64,000 nucleotides of DNA. Source: Archivesica marissinica. Lineage: Eukaryota; Mollusca; Bivalvia; Venerida; Vesicomyidae. The DNA lies in assembly GCA_014843695.1 (NCBI GenBank), contig CM026387.1:73319749-73383748 (forward strand), read 5' to 3'. Within the stretch, counting starts at the first letter, position 1. Each line of letters opens with the position of its first letter. The position numbers and the translations under genes were made by a program. Positions 1-11,231 of this stretch are shown piece after piece. The notes below the pieces were generated by a model. It made no database searches, was not told the DNA's origin, and saw nothing but the letters and a program-made list of their open reading frames with translations.

Positions 1-186
1 TGGATGATATGCTCGAGCATTATGCAGACAGACGTAAGTGAGATGGGCCTGTAATTTGCAGTGTTGCTGTGGTCGCCTTTCTTGAATATGTGGGTAACGA
101 TGGCGTCCCTCCAATCAGACGTGACTTCTCCTTGCTGTAGTGATGATTGGTATATAAGTGTTACTGCAGGTGTTAACTCGTCTACA

Positions 187-475
187 GATGGATCTGTAGT
201 CCAGTGGGAACACGCTGGACTGGTAATCCAGCGGTCGCATGATTGATCCCCCGTCTGACCCTAATACAATTAACACTCTTTCAGGTGTGACTTTAAACTG
301 AGGTCTCGTGTCGGTGCTTTACACCGTGTACGTAAAAGAACCAGAGGAGACTCTGGAATGGGTCTCTGTCTGTATCATGCACTATCCTCCAAAGATCTAA
401 AATGACTAAACTCTTCAGGAGGCGTCGCTCATATGGACAACCGGTAGCGACGATACATAAACGTAAAATACACAC
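187..475 (+). mobile_element. SINE-A, tRNA-derived, near full length
   Basis: The tRNA-like head carries a box A-like TAGTCCAGTGG and a weakened box B. The body has the family landmarks: TCTCGTGTCGGTGCTTTACA, CACGTAAAAGAACCAGAGG, CTATCCTCC, GGAGGCGTCGCTCATATGG, and a tail like CGATAAATAAACGTAAAACA. It is inserted in the LINE fragment, and an imperfect repeat of ARCTCGTC flanks it as a probable target-site duplication. Confidence 0.85.
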
Positions 476-490
476 TTAGCTCGTCACGTC

Positions 491-649
491 AGACGGATCT
501 GTAGTCCAGTGGTTAACACGTTGGACTGATAAACCATGGATCGCAGGTTCGATCCACGGTATGACCCTAATAAAATTAACAGTCTTTCAGGTGTGAATTT
601 AAGCATATGGGCAACTGGTAGCGACGATAAATAAACGTAAAACACACAT
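491..649 (+). mobile_element. SINE-A, internally deleted
   Basis: The head is intact (box A TAGTCCAGTGG, box B GGTTCGATCC). The body jumps from the 'cagtctttcaggtgtga' segment straight to the 3' end (CATATGGGCAACTGGTAGCG), losing about 130 bp of the middle. It lies directly behind the preceding SINE copy inside the same LINE relic. Confidence 0.85.
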
Positions 650-850
650 TATTCGCCTGCGTAGTCCTCCAGATACCCTGTTGGTATGTTGTCTGGGTCA
701 GCCGCTTTGTGTATCGAGGCTTATTTTTTTTACTGCCTGTGCCGCGACATTAAAGTGGTGCATGTTAGGGTTGGGGGTACCTTCCATGGGGTTTTCTTCC
801 GAGAATACACTGGTAAGCAAATGTCCACATATTGGCCAAGACGTACATGT

Positions 851-1592
851 GACAATTCAAGAGCAATACTTCATGAGGTGCCGAGGGATTTCAGAAAATA
901 TGCAGTAAAATACAAGTGAATAGAGTGTGACATATTTGTGCCAAATATTTATAATTAAATTCCATGCAAGCATGTTCAACATATTGGTCCTATCGGATTA
1001 TTTTGCAATAAACCTGGAGGAACTGATTAGATGTTCGACACAGCATTTGTGTGGCTGACAGTTTGGTGGTACATATATGTGCTATAACTGTCTCTCAATA
1101 AAGGTCTCAATAAAGGTACTCGTATCTCTCGTGTGACTGTCTCCGGACTTGTTTGTCCTGTTTCAGATTCAGATATATCCAGGCATTGTGAGATGGTTAT
1201 TATAGGAATGTATGTGTTCTACGCTTCTCTATTGAATTTACCATAAATGTGGCCAGCTTGCCTCCTGATTCGTATTTAATTTAATTTAATATTATTTTAT
1301 AATTTAATAATATTGTATTGCAACTTTTTCCATACTGACGAATACAATTTATAAATCACAATAGCATTACTGTCACATTAATAACGTACACAAATCCTGG
1401 TAATATCCATATACATAATTATTATTATTTAAAATAATATACATGACATTTTCAACGTGCAAAAGGATTGGGCTACACGTTTGTTATAACATGGATACAT
1501 GAAAACATTCAGATACATACATGTATGTTCAGTTGTTTCATCACGCCCGCTCACTAATGGTGTGTGTGCGTGCGCGCGCGCGCGTGCGTGCG
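851..1592. other. AT-rich stretch without recognised genes
   Basis: No coding signal is recognised. It holds AT-rich runs (1270-1440) and a GT/GC dinucleotide microsatellite at about 1560-1594 that abuts the 3' tail of the next SINE. Confidence 0.6.
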
Positions 1593-1810
1593 TGTATTTA
1601 TCGTCGCTACCGGTTGTCCATATGAGGGACGCCTCCTGAAGAGATTAGTCATTTTAGATTGTTGGAGGATAGTGCAATGGTACAGACAGATACACATTGC
1701 AGAATCTCCTCTGGTTCTTTAACGTGCACGGTGTAAAGCACCGACACGAGACCTCCGTTTAACGTCCCATCTGAAAGACTGTTAATTTTATTATGGTCAG
1801 ACGGGGGATC
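1593..1810 (-). mobile_element. SINE-A, 5'-truncated
   Basis: Antisense copy running from the TTTATCGTCGCTACCGG tail complement to the start of the body. The tRNA-like head is missing. Confidence 0.8.
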
Positions 1811-2057
1811 TGTACAAGAAGAGATGTCTTATATTTGTTGGCCAGGGTTCCAGGTTATAATGTGTTCAAGCTGTCTACAGGTTTACTAAAATATGCACGT
1901 TCTATGCAGTACACTTTATGTGTGTACATCTATTATATAGTCATAGGTAATAGTTTTTCTTGTTCAATAACAATTTCTGCAGATTTTGAGCATGGTCAGA
2001 AATATTAGCATTTGTCAGTTGAATCTGCCAAACTGTATCGTAGGTTTAAACTTGATA

Positions 2058-2290
2058 TATTTTACAATAATTGCCAAACAAACTCTAACAACTTATATTA
2101 ATCACTCTCGTTGGCGCGGATGAAAGCGTAAATGTGGTCAATCGTGTGGTGGTCGGAATACCCGGATAAAACCCACATACCCGATCTGGCGACCACCGTA
2201 CCATCACACATACTTCCAAGTCCGAGGATCGAATTCGGGTTGCATTGGCGAGAAGCGAGCGCGCTAAACACTGAGCTGATCGGACAGCCA
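2058..2290 (-). mobile_element. SINE-C, tRNA-derived
   Basis: On the minus strand it has a tRNA-like head (GCTCAGTGTTTAGCGCGCTC near 2255-2275, a TTCGAT box B), the central CGGTGGTCGCCAGATCGGG-type segment, and the tail AGTGATTAATATAAGTTG. The same family occurs at 12070 (plus) and 57530 (minus). Confidence 0.8.
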
Positions 2291-2413
2291 GTAGGTTATT
2301 AATCGTAGGTTATAGAAATTCAATATCACGTTTCCAATAGTGACATGTTTTTTGTTTGTATGTTTGTGTTTCGTGTTTATATATAGGTGTGTCCACCCGA
2401 AGGCACTGCACCC

Positions 2414-2703
2414 GACGGATCTATAGTCCAGTGGTAACACACTGGACTGGTAACCCAGGGATCACAGGTTCGATCCTCCGTCTGACACTAATAAAATTAA
2501 TAGTCTTTTAGATGGGACTTTAAACCGAGGTCTCGTGTCGGTGCTTTACATCGTGCACGTAAAAGAACCAGAGGAGATTCTAGAATGGGCCTCTGTCTGT
2601 ATCATTGCTACTATCCTCCAAAATCTAAAATGACTAATCGCTTCAGGAGGCGTCGCTCATATGGGAACCCGGTAGCGACGATAAATAAACGTAAAGCACA
2701 CAC
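2414..2703 (+). mobile_element. SINE-A, full length
   Basis: Complete head and body. Box A is TAGTCCAGTGG and box B GGTTCGATCC, followed by the full SINE-A body and the AAATAAACGTAAAGCACACA tail. Confidence 0.88.
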
Positions 2704-2749
2704 GGCACTGCAAGTGAGGGAGCGACGCTTGAGGCATAACATCGACGTG

Positions 2750-2825
2750 TTCCCGGGTAGAACCACCGACATTCCACAAGCCAGCTAGATAGGTTCCTCG
2801 CATGAAACAAATTTGACATCCCAAT
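2750..2825 (+). mobile_element. Fragment of SINE-F (central segment)
   Basis: The stretch with GGGTAGAACCACCGACAT, AAGCCAGCTAGATAGGTTCC and ATTTGACATCCC matches the body of the SINE at 59940-60175. Only the central body is present. Confidence 0.55.
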
Positions 2826-2898
2826 AGTTCAAAGAGATATACCAACCATTTAACTTATTATAAATGTTAAACTTAAAACTGAAGTACAATGCCGATGA

Positions 2899-3143
2899 TT
2901 AACCCTTTCAACACCACAGACCTCTAAATTGGCTTACAAAAAAATGTAGATCCAGATGAGCCGGCTCGTGACGAGCCGTCTCATCAGGATCGGCACTTTT
3001 TTCAAGTAATATAACTATTTTTAGAGAAAAAAATTACCCATTTTGATAAATGAACTGATCCAAATGTAATTTTGTTATTAATTTATTGGTCTAAAAATAT
3101 CATGGACCAGTCCATGTGAGTTACTTGGTGTTGAATGGGTTAA
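2899..3143. mobile_element. TTAA-flanked MITE, family P1
   Basis: Begins TTAACCCTTTCAACACCA and ends with the complement of TTAACCCATTCAACACCA, so the terminal inverted repeat is about 18 bp inside TTAA. A central imperfect hairpin sits at about 2944-3000 (arms GATCCAGATGAGCCGGC / GTCTCATCAGGATC). TTAA targets with CCC/GGG ends are the format of piggyBac-type elements. There is no coding capacity. Confidence 0.85.
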
Positions 3144-3975
3144 TAGGCGAATAGCGATGCCAGTGCGAGTACAGCTGCTCTTTTATTCTAGACCAGGTGA
3201 AAATAGCGTACCGAGAGATATAAGCCGAGTGTCGGTGATTCTTGTTGACTCCTTTCAGTCATGGCTATTTAATCATTTCTAACTAATATTATTTTCCTTG
3301 GGAAAATGTTCGCAGAGAAAATATCTTCAGTTTTTGTGGCATTATATTAATGACGTTACTTTGGCTATTTTGTCTTTACGGCTGGAGGATTGGCTAACGG
3401 CTTGCACTAATTGCAACTTTTATAGACAGTCATCCAGTCTGTGATAAATCAAACACGGAGATACGAGTACCTTTATTGAGAGCTTCTATGTTAGTAAAAC
3501 AGATATATCAATGTCAATAGAGAGCTCCTTTTTTCTCCATCTGGTTTGAAATCGGCGGAATTTTCCCCTGGCTTTTCTGATCGTGTCTGGCCGTACATGC
3601 ATGCGATATTGTAATTGAGCACACTATATACTGTAAGTAACAAAGTGGAAACGTGATACCCTGCATACCATTCAAGGAAACGGACTTTATAAATGAAGAC
3701 GTCTAACGGGTGAGTTTGCGTAATTATACTTGTTTGTTCTTACATTGTATCACGTTCGTTTACTATGTCCACTGTACAACGATATACGTAAACAAATACG
3801 CATAGCCGTTTTATTGCAACTGCCAAGAACATATATCAAGAAATAAAAAGGAAATTTCAAATCTGTCAAAACACATATATTTTGCAACTGAACTCCGAAA
3901 AGAATTAGATCAATAATCAATTGCAAGTATAACAAACCTCTAACAAACTGTCATTTCCCCCAAATTAGTAAGTGC
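3144..3975. other. Unassigned DNA
   Basis: I see no protein or RNA gene. It contains ordinary AT-rich sequence between a MITE and a SINE. Confidence 0.5.
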
Positions 3976-4213
3976 GTGTGTGTTTTACGTTTATTTATCG
4001 TCGCTACCGGTTGCCCATATGAGGGACGCCTCCTGAAGAGATTAGTCATTTTAGATTTTTGGAGTATAGTGCAATGATACAGACAGAGACCCATTCCAGA
4101 GTTTCCGCTGGTTCTTTTACGTGCACGGTGTACAGTACCGACACGAGACCTCGGTTTAAAGTCCCATCTGAAAGACTGCTAATTTTAGTATGGTCAGACG
4201 GGGGATCGAACCT
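3976..4213 (-). mobile_element. SINE-A, 5'-truncated
   Basis: Antisense SINE-A from the GTTTTACGTTTATTTATCG tail to the edge of the head (GGGGGATCGAACCTG); the box A end is missing. Confidence 0.85.
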
Positions 4214-4400
4214 GTATTTATTCCCGGTCGTTTTATATGTTAGGGTTATATATGACATCATGTTTCATACAGAAACATATGACAAGCCAGGAATATTGCT
4301 GCTAATTGATTTATCATGGAAATGTATGAACAATGTGTTATTATTTTTTTTATCTTTGGCTAACAGTTTATATAATGGATAACGCTTTTTTACAAGGATA

Positions 4401-4645
4401 TTAACTCTTTCACCGCCAATGTCGCATAAAAGCGACTTTGCAAAAAGCCGAGAACACGATCAGACAGAACAGAACGTGTCGTCTGATCAGGCTGTATGTT
4501 GATTGCTCTTCAGACAGTGGAGCTGAAGCACCTATCCGAATAGCAAACAACATAGATCCTGATCAGACGCGGCGTTACGCCGCGGCTGATCTGGATCTAT
4601 GTTGCTTGCACATGCTCTCAATTTAGTCGGCGCTGAAAGAGTTAA
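4401..4645. mobile_element. TTAA-flanked MITE, family P3
   Basis: Ends are TTAACTCTTTCACCGCC and GGCGCTGAAAGAGTTAA. It has the two-hairpin plan of families P2 and P4: a degraded first hairpin (about 4450-4500), a spacer, then a second hairpin with arms ACATAGATCCTGATCAGACG and CGGCTGATCTGGATCTATGT (about 4549-4606). The open frame across it is an accident of the palindrome. Confidence 0.8.
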
Positions 4646-5535
4646 ATCGATATTTGGTGCAACTTGCATTTACAACTAGCTGATTGGGACATTTTTTCGT
4701 AAACGTATAAAAAGATAATTATAGAGACATTATCATGTTTGATATGTATGGACTATGTATGTTGCATACTGCTGTGTATGTATACGTTGGAAATAAAGAG
4801 TTTACCCATTAGGTACCTGAAGATATTAAATCGTGTAAATCAATGTCTGCTTTTCTATTAATCGCGGTTACCGTTGCTGTCAGTTTGTAGAAATTGTTTG
4901 GGAAAATGTGATGGATAAAAGATAAATGCCCATAACTCAATTACAAATTTATTTGTAATGTTACTCATATTGCTTACATCATAATGCGCTTTTAAATTCA
5001 TGAAACTACTACGAGTAAATGTATTCTACACAACAGTGTGCGTTCTACAGGTATAGTATGATGTCAATCATGTGAATGGAGCACTCACCACTATGACGTC
5101 ACAAGTACTTTACTTTGACGTCACAACAAGTACATATTTACCAACTCGCTAAAATATTCGACTCAAAATGTGTAACGTTCAAATACAGGCCACTAGCACA
5201 TCATTTACCATGTTTTATATCGGAATTGCTACTGTAGTTGGACATGGCTGTTGAAGAATTCAGCGACTGGGCATATATGTAGTGTTAAGTAGTCCGTCGT
5301 GCACGATTCATAGTGTTTATAGCTGGATAATGATTTCCAGTGTCACTGGATATTCGACGCAATATTGTGTTTTTATGACAGCGTATGAATATGTATACAG
5401 TGCTCATATAGTTAGTGCATTAGTGAACTACGAAACATATGTAATGGCGCTACTACCCGTCTGCAGCGCAAATGTTGTCATAAACACTAATAAGACATGT
5501 TACTCTGATTCAACCTGGTGCATATGTATGTATGT
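4646..5535. other. Unassigned DNA with two CRE-like palindromes
   Basis: No gene is recognised. At about 5093-5117 the sequence TGACGTCACAA occurs twice about 20 bp apart; TGACGTCA is the consensus CREB/ATF site. No transcription unit can be tied to it. Confidence 0.4.
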
Positions 5536-5742
5536 ATGTTCCATTAATGTCAAGCCCCTTGCCGGGACCTAGACATGTTTTTCCTGGGCATGCTTAGCCG
5601 ACCATAGCGGTTAACCAGTACTAAGCAATGTGTGTGAGGTGCCTTGCTCAATGACACTATATACGTGGCCTGACTGAGTATCGAACCCGGACCGTTCGAT
5701 TCCAAATCCGACGCTCTACCATTGGACCACGGACGCCACATA
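5536..5742 (-). mobile_element. SINE-E, tRNA-derived, near full length
   Basis: On the minus strand the head reads GGCGTCCGTGGTCCAATGG (box A) with box B GGGTTCGATAC. The body contains the complement of GCTTAGCCGACC and CGGTTAACCAGTACTAAGCA. The 3' tail is a short (ACAT)n run at about 5524-5540. Partial copies are at 8030-8827 and 44216-44350. Confidence 0.8.
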
Positions 5743-6219
5743 TTGCATTTTGTATCTGTCAATATTTGGAGAGGAATTAATATAAGTTTTCTGAAAACTT
5801 GTTTTCCAATCCCAACCAATCACAATTTATGTAATTTGTAACATTTGTTGTGCTAGACATGTACATTTATTGGAATAAATACTGTTTTAACCAATATTTC
5901 GAAATACATAGTCCTTCTTCAATTGCTAGTGTGTGTGTGTTGAACATCGAAATTCTGGATTATGCAATTACATGTTTCACATTGCCAATACAACATAAAC
6001 ATTTATGCAGTTTTATTATTACTATGTCTATTGTTGGTACAGTATATTAAATTATGACATGACTCGGCATTTTGTATGCATGCACAAAATAGTATACAGT
6101 GCTTAAATCCGCATTCAAAACATGGTTTGTAGTTTTGTGACGTCATACACGCACTCCAGGAAATAACACAAAATATGTGTGCGTTTTTAGAACATCTTGA
6201 TCATATTATAACGGAAGTG
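5743..6219. other. Unassigned DNA
   Basis: No feature is recognised apart from a GTGACGTCAT CRE-like word near 6137. Confidence 0.45.
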
Positions 6220-6412
6220 ATGGTTTTACGTTTATTTATCGTCGCTACCGGTTGCCCATATGAGCGACGCCTCCTGAAGAGTTTAGTCAGTTTAGATTGT
6301 TGGAGGATAGTGCATGATACAGACAGAGACCCATTCCAGAATCTCCTCTGGTTCTTTTACGTGCACGGTGTACAGCACCGACACGAGACCTCGGTGTAAC
6401 GTCCCATCTGAA
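6220..6412 (-). mobile_element. SINE-A, 5'-truncated
   Basis: Antisense tail and body (TTTACGTTTATTTATCGTCG to GTAACGTCCCATCTGAAA). The head is missing. Confidence 0.82.
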
Positions 6413-6629
6413 ACGGAAATAATATGTGTATATGCGTTATTCATAGTCGATTGGTTTGTCGTTCTGAGTGCGGGATTCAACCACATAGGCATACGGCCTG
6501 CATGGTTAATTCCTACGCGTCATAACTCATATTTCTGTTCAAAATGACTGTCACAAGATGTAGAACGTTTGTTACCATGTAATGAGAGACACCAGCTGAT
6601 GTTGATGCCTCAAACTGTGTGTTGTGTTA

Positions 6630-7130
6630 GACATGTATATTATTTAAGAGTGGTGACTTGTACCTTGTCATGTGTATTATCTGGTAATTAAATGGGTTAC
6701 ACTCCATGGCCCATTTGATCTCTTACACCACTCATGGTATTTCTGTATACCTGTGGCTCTCGTGATGATGTTCAGGTAAACTGCCGTATTATCAGCAAAC
6801 AAGCGTATATTAGAGGTAATGTATTCAGGTAGATCATTAATATAGATAAGAAATAGATTAGGACCAAGCACAGAACCTTGGAGGAGCACAAGATGAAAGG
6901 GGACTTTGGATAGTAATTTCTCGTGCTTCACTTAGTCGAATGCTTTGCTAAAATATAGGGGGGATCAAATCCACGTGCTTCTTGTTGTAGACTGCCAACA
7001 GCATTGAGAAGGGCATCACTATGCCCACGAAGTTGTGTCTCATAGGACCGAATCACCCCCCCCCCACCATGAAGCCGTATTGCAGTTCATGGAAGAGATT
7101 TGAGTTAGTAACATGTTCTATTTTCAGGCT
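6630..7130 (-). pseudogene. LINE reverse transcriptase fragment, catalytic region
   Basis: Minus-strand translation gives, with frame changes, IEHVTNSN...ELQYGF (near 7080-7130), YETQLRGHSDALLNAV, HEKLLSKV, GSVLGPNLFLIYINDLP, IRLFADNTAVYL, then after another shift KWAMECNPFNYQIIHMTR. This is the order of RT motifs 3 to 6 in jockey/CR1-like LINEs, continuing where the fragment at 1-850 stops. The catalytic FADD box reads FADN, so even the longest frame (6677-6931) would be inactive. A C-run near 7065 marks an indel. It may derive from the same element family as the first fragment. Confidence 0.82.
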
Positions 7131-8029
7131 GTCATAGAACTCTACATTTTATAAATATTGCATTTATTGAACGTTTTGTTTGTGTTTGTGAGAGGGACGA
7201 TATGAAATGAATTAGAGCGTTTTTTAAAAACACTAAACCGTGTTAGACTGTGCCTGCCAATCATAATCATGAGTAAGAAGTTGAAGTTAGTGGCCACAAA
7301 CCTGGTGTAAACTCCGTGTTAGTAGTACCGTATTTGACATATGGCGGGAAAATGAGAATGGAAATAATTTCAAAAGTCTACACCTTTATCTAATAATCTT
7401 GTATGTGAACATGAGAACGTTAAATACAAGTGATTTTCTGTCATTGAATTACTTTTAAAAGCAACCGCTCAGGCTGAATGACAACTTTATTTGTCAATAT
7501 TTTTTACAGGTAAGAGCCCGCCCACGCCAACGCCCACACACGAAATTTTCCCATATTCCCCGGTAAATCAATATGGCGGCTGGACAGTAAACATTGCTTC
7601 CTGGCTTATATAATAAAAGGATTTCAAGAGTTGTTCGTAAGTAGTGTTGTCATTTCAAAATATTGATGCAGTATTTAATACTAAGTGTTTTGCATATTTT
7701 GATGCAGAAATAATTTGTGTTTGCAGCTGACTATTTTTGAAGCTACAAAACTTTGGAGAAACAAATCTGGTTGAAGTTGAACAAAGATTTATGATATATA
7801 TCACGCCTTCACGGAAGTAATGTGTGATATATCTGTGTATATATAGTGAATTTGTTTTGTGTAACTCACACTGAATCATGACATTCTGTCAACTCGTACA
7901 CTTGTCAGCTTGTACCCTTGTCAACTAATATCCTTTTTTGTCAAATCATACTTTTGTAACATAGATACTAACAGCCTAATACTGGTCAACTTGTACCATT
8001 TAAAAGCCTTTTATCTGTTCTATATGTAT
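7131..8029. other. Unassigned DNA
   Basis: No gene is recognised. A CAATATGGCGGCTGG word (about 7568) resembles a YY1 site and is followed by TATATAATAAAAGG (about 7607), but the ATG there runs only five codons. Confidence 0.4.
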
Positions 8030-8827
8030 GTGTTCCATTAATTTCAAACCCCTTTGCGGGGACCCAGACATGTTTTCTGGACAGGCTTAGCCGACCTAAG
8101 CGGTTAACCAGTACTAAGCAATGCGTATGAGGTGCCTATATAGCCTGGGAACAGGTGTCGATATATTTTGCCTGGTCAGTCAAATAAATATATTTTAACA
8201 CTGAGACTATTAATTGGGCCGTAAGGCGTATTGAGTTTCTGATCATATCAATCCCTGGGGAAACTGGCGGGGTTTCCCGTGAAATTATTGACTACCATTA
8301 ATCCTAATAATAGGCCTATTAGCACGTGACTTAATTAATTACATACTTGAATCAAAAGCGAGGCACTGTAATGTTTATATTAAGTTGTCCTTAGATCAAT
8401 TACGCCGAATCGATCCATTATCATCTAAATGTAATATTTAAAATCCGCCATCTCGTCGATATAACACAGAAACGGGACATAAAATGTTTGCAATGTAAAT
8501 GAGTCTATGAGAGCATTTGTGTGTATTCGTAAATGATCGTGTCTAATCGTACCTGTTCGGCGATTTCCAACAGAATTCCGTTTCTATATTTAGGCGATAT
8601 TATCTTCATAAAAGTGGGTGTAAGTAGATGGTGCTACGATCGGAAATCCAGTTTCCCCAGGCTGTCATTTTGCCAGAAGTTAAAAAATGAAAAATCGACA
8701 GACTGGAACCCAGGCTATGAGGTGCCTGCTCAGTGACACTAGAGACGTGGCCTGACAGAATATCAAACCCGGGACCGTTCGATTCAAATCCGACGCTCTA
8801 CCACTGGACCATGAATGCCACACCACA
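8030..8827 (-). mobile_element. SINE-E split by an inserted TIR element
   Basis: The 3' half (8030-8137, CTTAGCCGACCTAAGCGG) and the head half (8719-8827, TTCGATTCAAATCCGACGC, CTACCACTGGACCA) belong to one antisense SINE-E copy. They are separated by about 580 bp, and TATGAGGTGCCT occurs at both junctions (8126-8137 and 8716-8727). Confidence 0.75.
8138..8718. mobile_element. Non-autonomous DNA transposon inserted in SINE-E
   Basis: The left end is ATATAGCCTGGGAACAGG followed by TGTCGAT; the right end, on the other strand, is ATAGCCTGGGTTCCAG followed by TGTCGAT. A second inverted pair lies inside (CCTGGGGAAACTGG near 8254; CCAGTTTCCCCAGG near 8648). A 9-12 bp direct repeat (GAGGTGCCT core) flanks it. 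A 9 bp duplication would fit Mutator-like elements, but the exact ends are ambiguous by two or three bases, so the superfamily is not assigned. Confidence 0.65.
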
Positions 8828-8860
8828 TTTATACAAATTTAAACAAGTTCTTAGAACATT

Positions 8861-9760
8861 CAGGGCTTGAAAAATCCTATTGCCTGGGGCAAGTCTAAAA
8901 GTTAAAACCATGTTCAGGCAAGTGACTGTCAACCAAAATTTAGTCCAGGGCTTGTCAAATTTCCACAGGTGTAATAATTAGACAAGTATCCAAAACCCAG
9001 ATCAATTAAATAATCAACTGTTTGTGATGCACCTTGGCCAAGCCAATTATCTATCATCAACCCGCCCTATACATACAATTATTGAATTAATGACGGGCAT
9101 CACAAGAAATGATTGTTGAATCAAAGATCTTGTTATGCTTCATTTCAACTAAACAGTCCTGTTAAATATGTATCTGGGTTGATTGAGCTTATTTACCCTC
9201 GCCGCTTGCGAACCAACCCATCTCTGGGATGTTCTTATTAAATTTAGCAAATTAAATATATTAATGATCTTCGACGATTATTACTTTGCATACATTTATA
9301 TTATAAAGAGTATTACATAATATTGACAAAGCCATGTATTCTTTTTATTTTTCTGTTATGATTTTGGGGTATTTTATGTGGTTTGTAAGTTATTTTATTA
9401 ATTAAATGTTATCTCTCGGGGAAAAAACGGAAACAACATAGGCCATATCAAAATTTCACATTTCTCTAAGCTACAAGTTTTAAACCCCAATTGCAAAAGC
9501 TTTTCAGAATGTTGATGCGAAAGATCATACATACACTTGTGTAATTATTATGAGACTGCTATTCATCTATACATACAATAATAGTTATCACAACCTACCA
9601 TTTAGTGATATGTCCATCCTGTCCATCCACAGGTACAGTAAGCATCATTCAACATTTAGCATAATTACTGGGACAAGTCAAATACATATTGGGGCACGTC
9701 AATTTTGCCAGTGTCACTTGTCCCGGACAAGTCGGTTTGAAAAGAATTTGTCGAGCCCTG
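8861..9760. mobile_element. hAT-like non-autonomous transposon (CAGGGCTTG ends)
   Basis: Starts CAGGGCTTGAAAAATC and ends with the complement of CAGGGCTCGACAAATTC. Near-terminal GGCAAGT/ACTTGTCC words are inverted as well. The 5 bp word ACATT lies immediately outside both ends (8856-8860, 9761-9765). CAGGG termini are typical of hAT elements, and 5 bp rather than 8 bp duplications would suggest a hAT5-like group. No transposase is recognisable inside. Confidence 0.6.
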
Positions 9761-9762
9761 AC

Positions 9763-9900
9763 ATTAGTTTAATGGCTACCAAGACCTCATTCCTGATGGA
9801 GAGAGGACGCAATGTGGCATTATAAGTGTGTTGCCTAAGGGCACCAGCTGGGCCTTTCACACATCAAGTGAATGTGCTACCACTGCACTATGACCACTTT
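9763..9900 (-). mobile_element. Degenerate SINE-B-like copy
   Basis: Contains the antisense body words AAGACCTCATTCCTGATGGA and TTGCCTAAGGGCACCAGCTG, both typical of SINE-B. The head and tail are too diverged to place exactly. Confidence 0.5.
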
Positions 9901-11069
9901 CACTTGTACCCATTTTTGTCGACTCGGACCATTTTAGTGGAACATGTGTGTGTTACGCATGGCTTTCCCTTAGATTTTAATTTTGTGGGACATAATAAAA
10001 AATGATCCCCCACATATTAAAAAAAATCTGCACCAGAGAAAACCTTGATTATGTAAAATTGATATCCATATACAGTCTACATCATATGTTTGACATAACG
10101 GATATTGACCATATTTCCAAAGATGATGTTTTTCGTACTAGTAGATCACATCATACATTATTCCCATAAATCATTTTCCATGTTGTCATTGTTATATCCG
10201 TGACATGGGAACACTTGATAAGAAAACACTGTAATATCTTTACTAAAATGTAGCACGATGATGGTTGAACTTATTTACCCTCGCCGCCGGCGAACCATGT
10301 GGGCGAGCGAAAATGCAGCACATAACATGTAAATAACAGCTATATACGACAATGTGATAAAATAAATCTGCTGTATTTTGAATTTAAACATGTTTCTTTT
10401 ACACTCTATCCGATTCGTTCACGTCCACTTTTCTAAAGAATTTGGTTTGCCTAAATATGTTAATTGAATCAAAATAATCTGATTAATTATAATTATTACG
10501 ATGAGCCAATGATTCGTTAATTGCCGATAAGTGCCAATACGTTTGTACCTACTGAAGTGGGAATATACTGTCACGGTAAACACCTTCAACAATCTTTATT
10601 GATTGTTTGCATGGGCACGGCAGTCCGTCTTTGATCGGGTAAATTTGAAAATTGCACTTGCAGCGATAAAGTGGCACCTTGACATAATGAGTGTGAAATA
10701 CTGCACATATAGAATGAAGGGACCAAACAAAATAATTTGATATAGCAACAAATTTGAGTTAATGAAATTCGATATAAACGGAGCCAGTTATATATGTAAA
10801 ATGATATGTGTCTGAAACAGGACTTTGAACCGAAATAACGGATGTAGACTGTATGTAAGATTATACATTCATATATGTAAAATGATTTGATTTTGAAGTT
10901 GCCTACATGTATATTATATATGTAAAGACAGTAAAAATTAAAACCAAGTTGAACAACTCGGGTGATGTTGAAGCAATCTACATAATAGTTAGATTATTGC
11001 ATTACGTTTGTTGAGGTAAATAGTAGAATGCTAACATTAATTAACGTAATTAAGAGAATAAATTGGAAG
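9901..11069. other. Unassigned DNA
   Basis: No gene is recognised. The word TTATTTACCCTCGCCGC near 10268 also occurs near 9190 inside the hAT-like element, suggesting a small shared repeat fragment. Confidence 0.4.
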
Positions 11070-11225
11070 TAATGTGCAAACAACATAGATACAGATCGCG
11101 TTTGATCAGGATCCATGTGGTTTGCTATTCAGCCATGTGTTCCACACTATATGAACAGCATATATAATAGAGCCTGATCAGGTGGCATATCCTGTTTACT
11201 CGTTTCCAGCATAGTAAGTGTTAAT
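11070..11225. mobile_element. Diverged relative of the two-hairpin TTAA MITEs
   Basis: Carries CAAACAACATAGATACAGATC, TTTGATCAGGATCCATG, TTTGCTATTCAGCC and AGAGCCTGATCAGG in the order seen in families P2 to P4. The hairpin arms are eroded and the ends are unclear. Confidence 0.5.
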
Positions 11226-11231
11226 TAAGTG

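Larger units (their letters stand above)
1..850 (-). pseudogene. LINE (non-LTR) reverse transcriptase fragment, interrupted by two SINEs
   Basis: Reading the minus strand gives the N-terminal part of a LINE reverse transcriptase. In order it reads about SVFSEENP (near 800), HKAADPDNIP (near 690-710), YAGE, then after the SINE block ELTPAVTLIYQSSLQQG, TSDWRDAIVTHIFKKGD, NYRPISLTS and LEHIIH at the window edge. These match the usual order KAxGPDxIP ... WxxAxVTPIFKKGD ... NYRPISLTS in jockey/CR1-like elements. The frame changes near 720 and two SINEs (187-475, 491-649) split the E-L boundary, so it cannot encode a working enzyme. The catalytic block lies beyond the window edge. Family assignment below 'LINE RT' is inference. 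Confidence 0.8.

Noticed and set aside
5690..5738. Functional tRNA gene on the minus strand
   Set aside because: Box A and B are present, but the sequence continues into a SINE-E body found at several sites; it is a SINE head.
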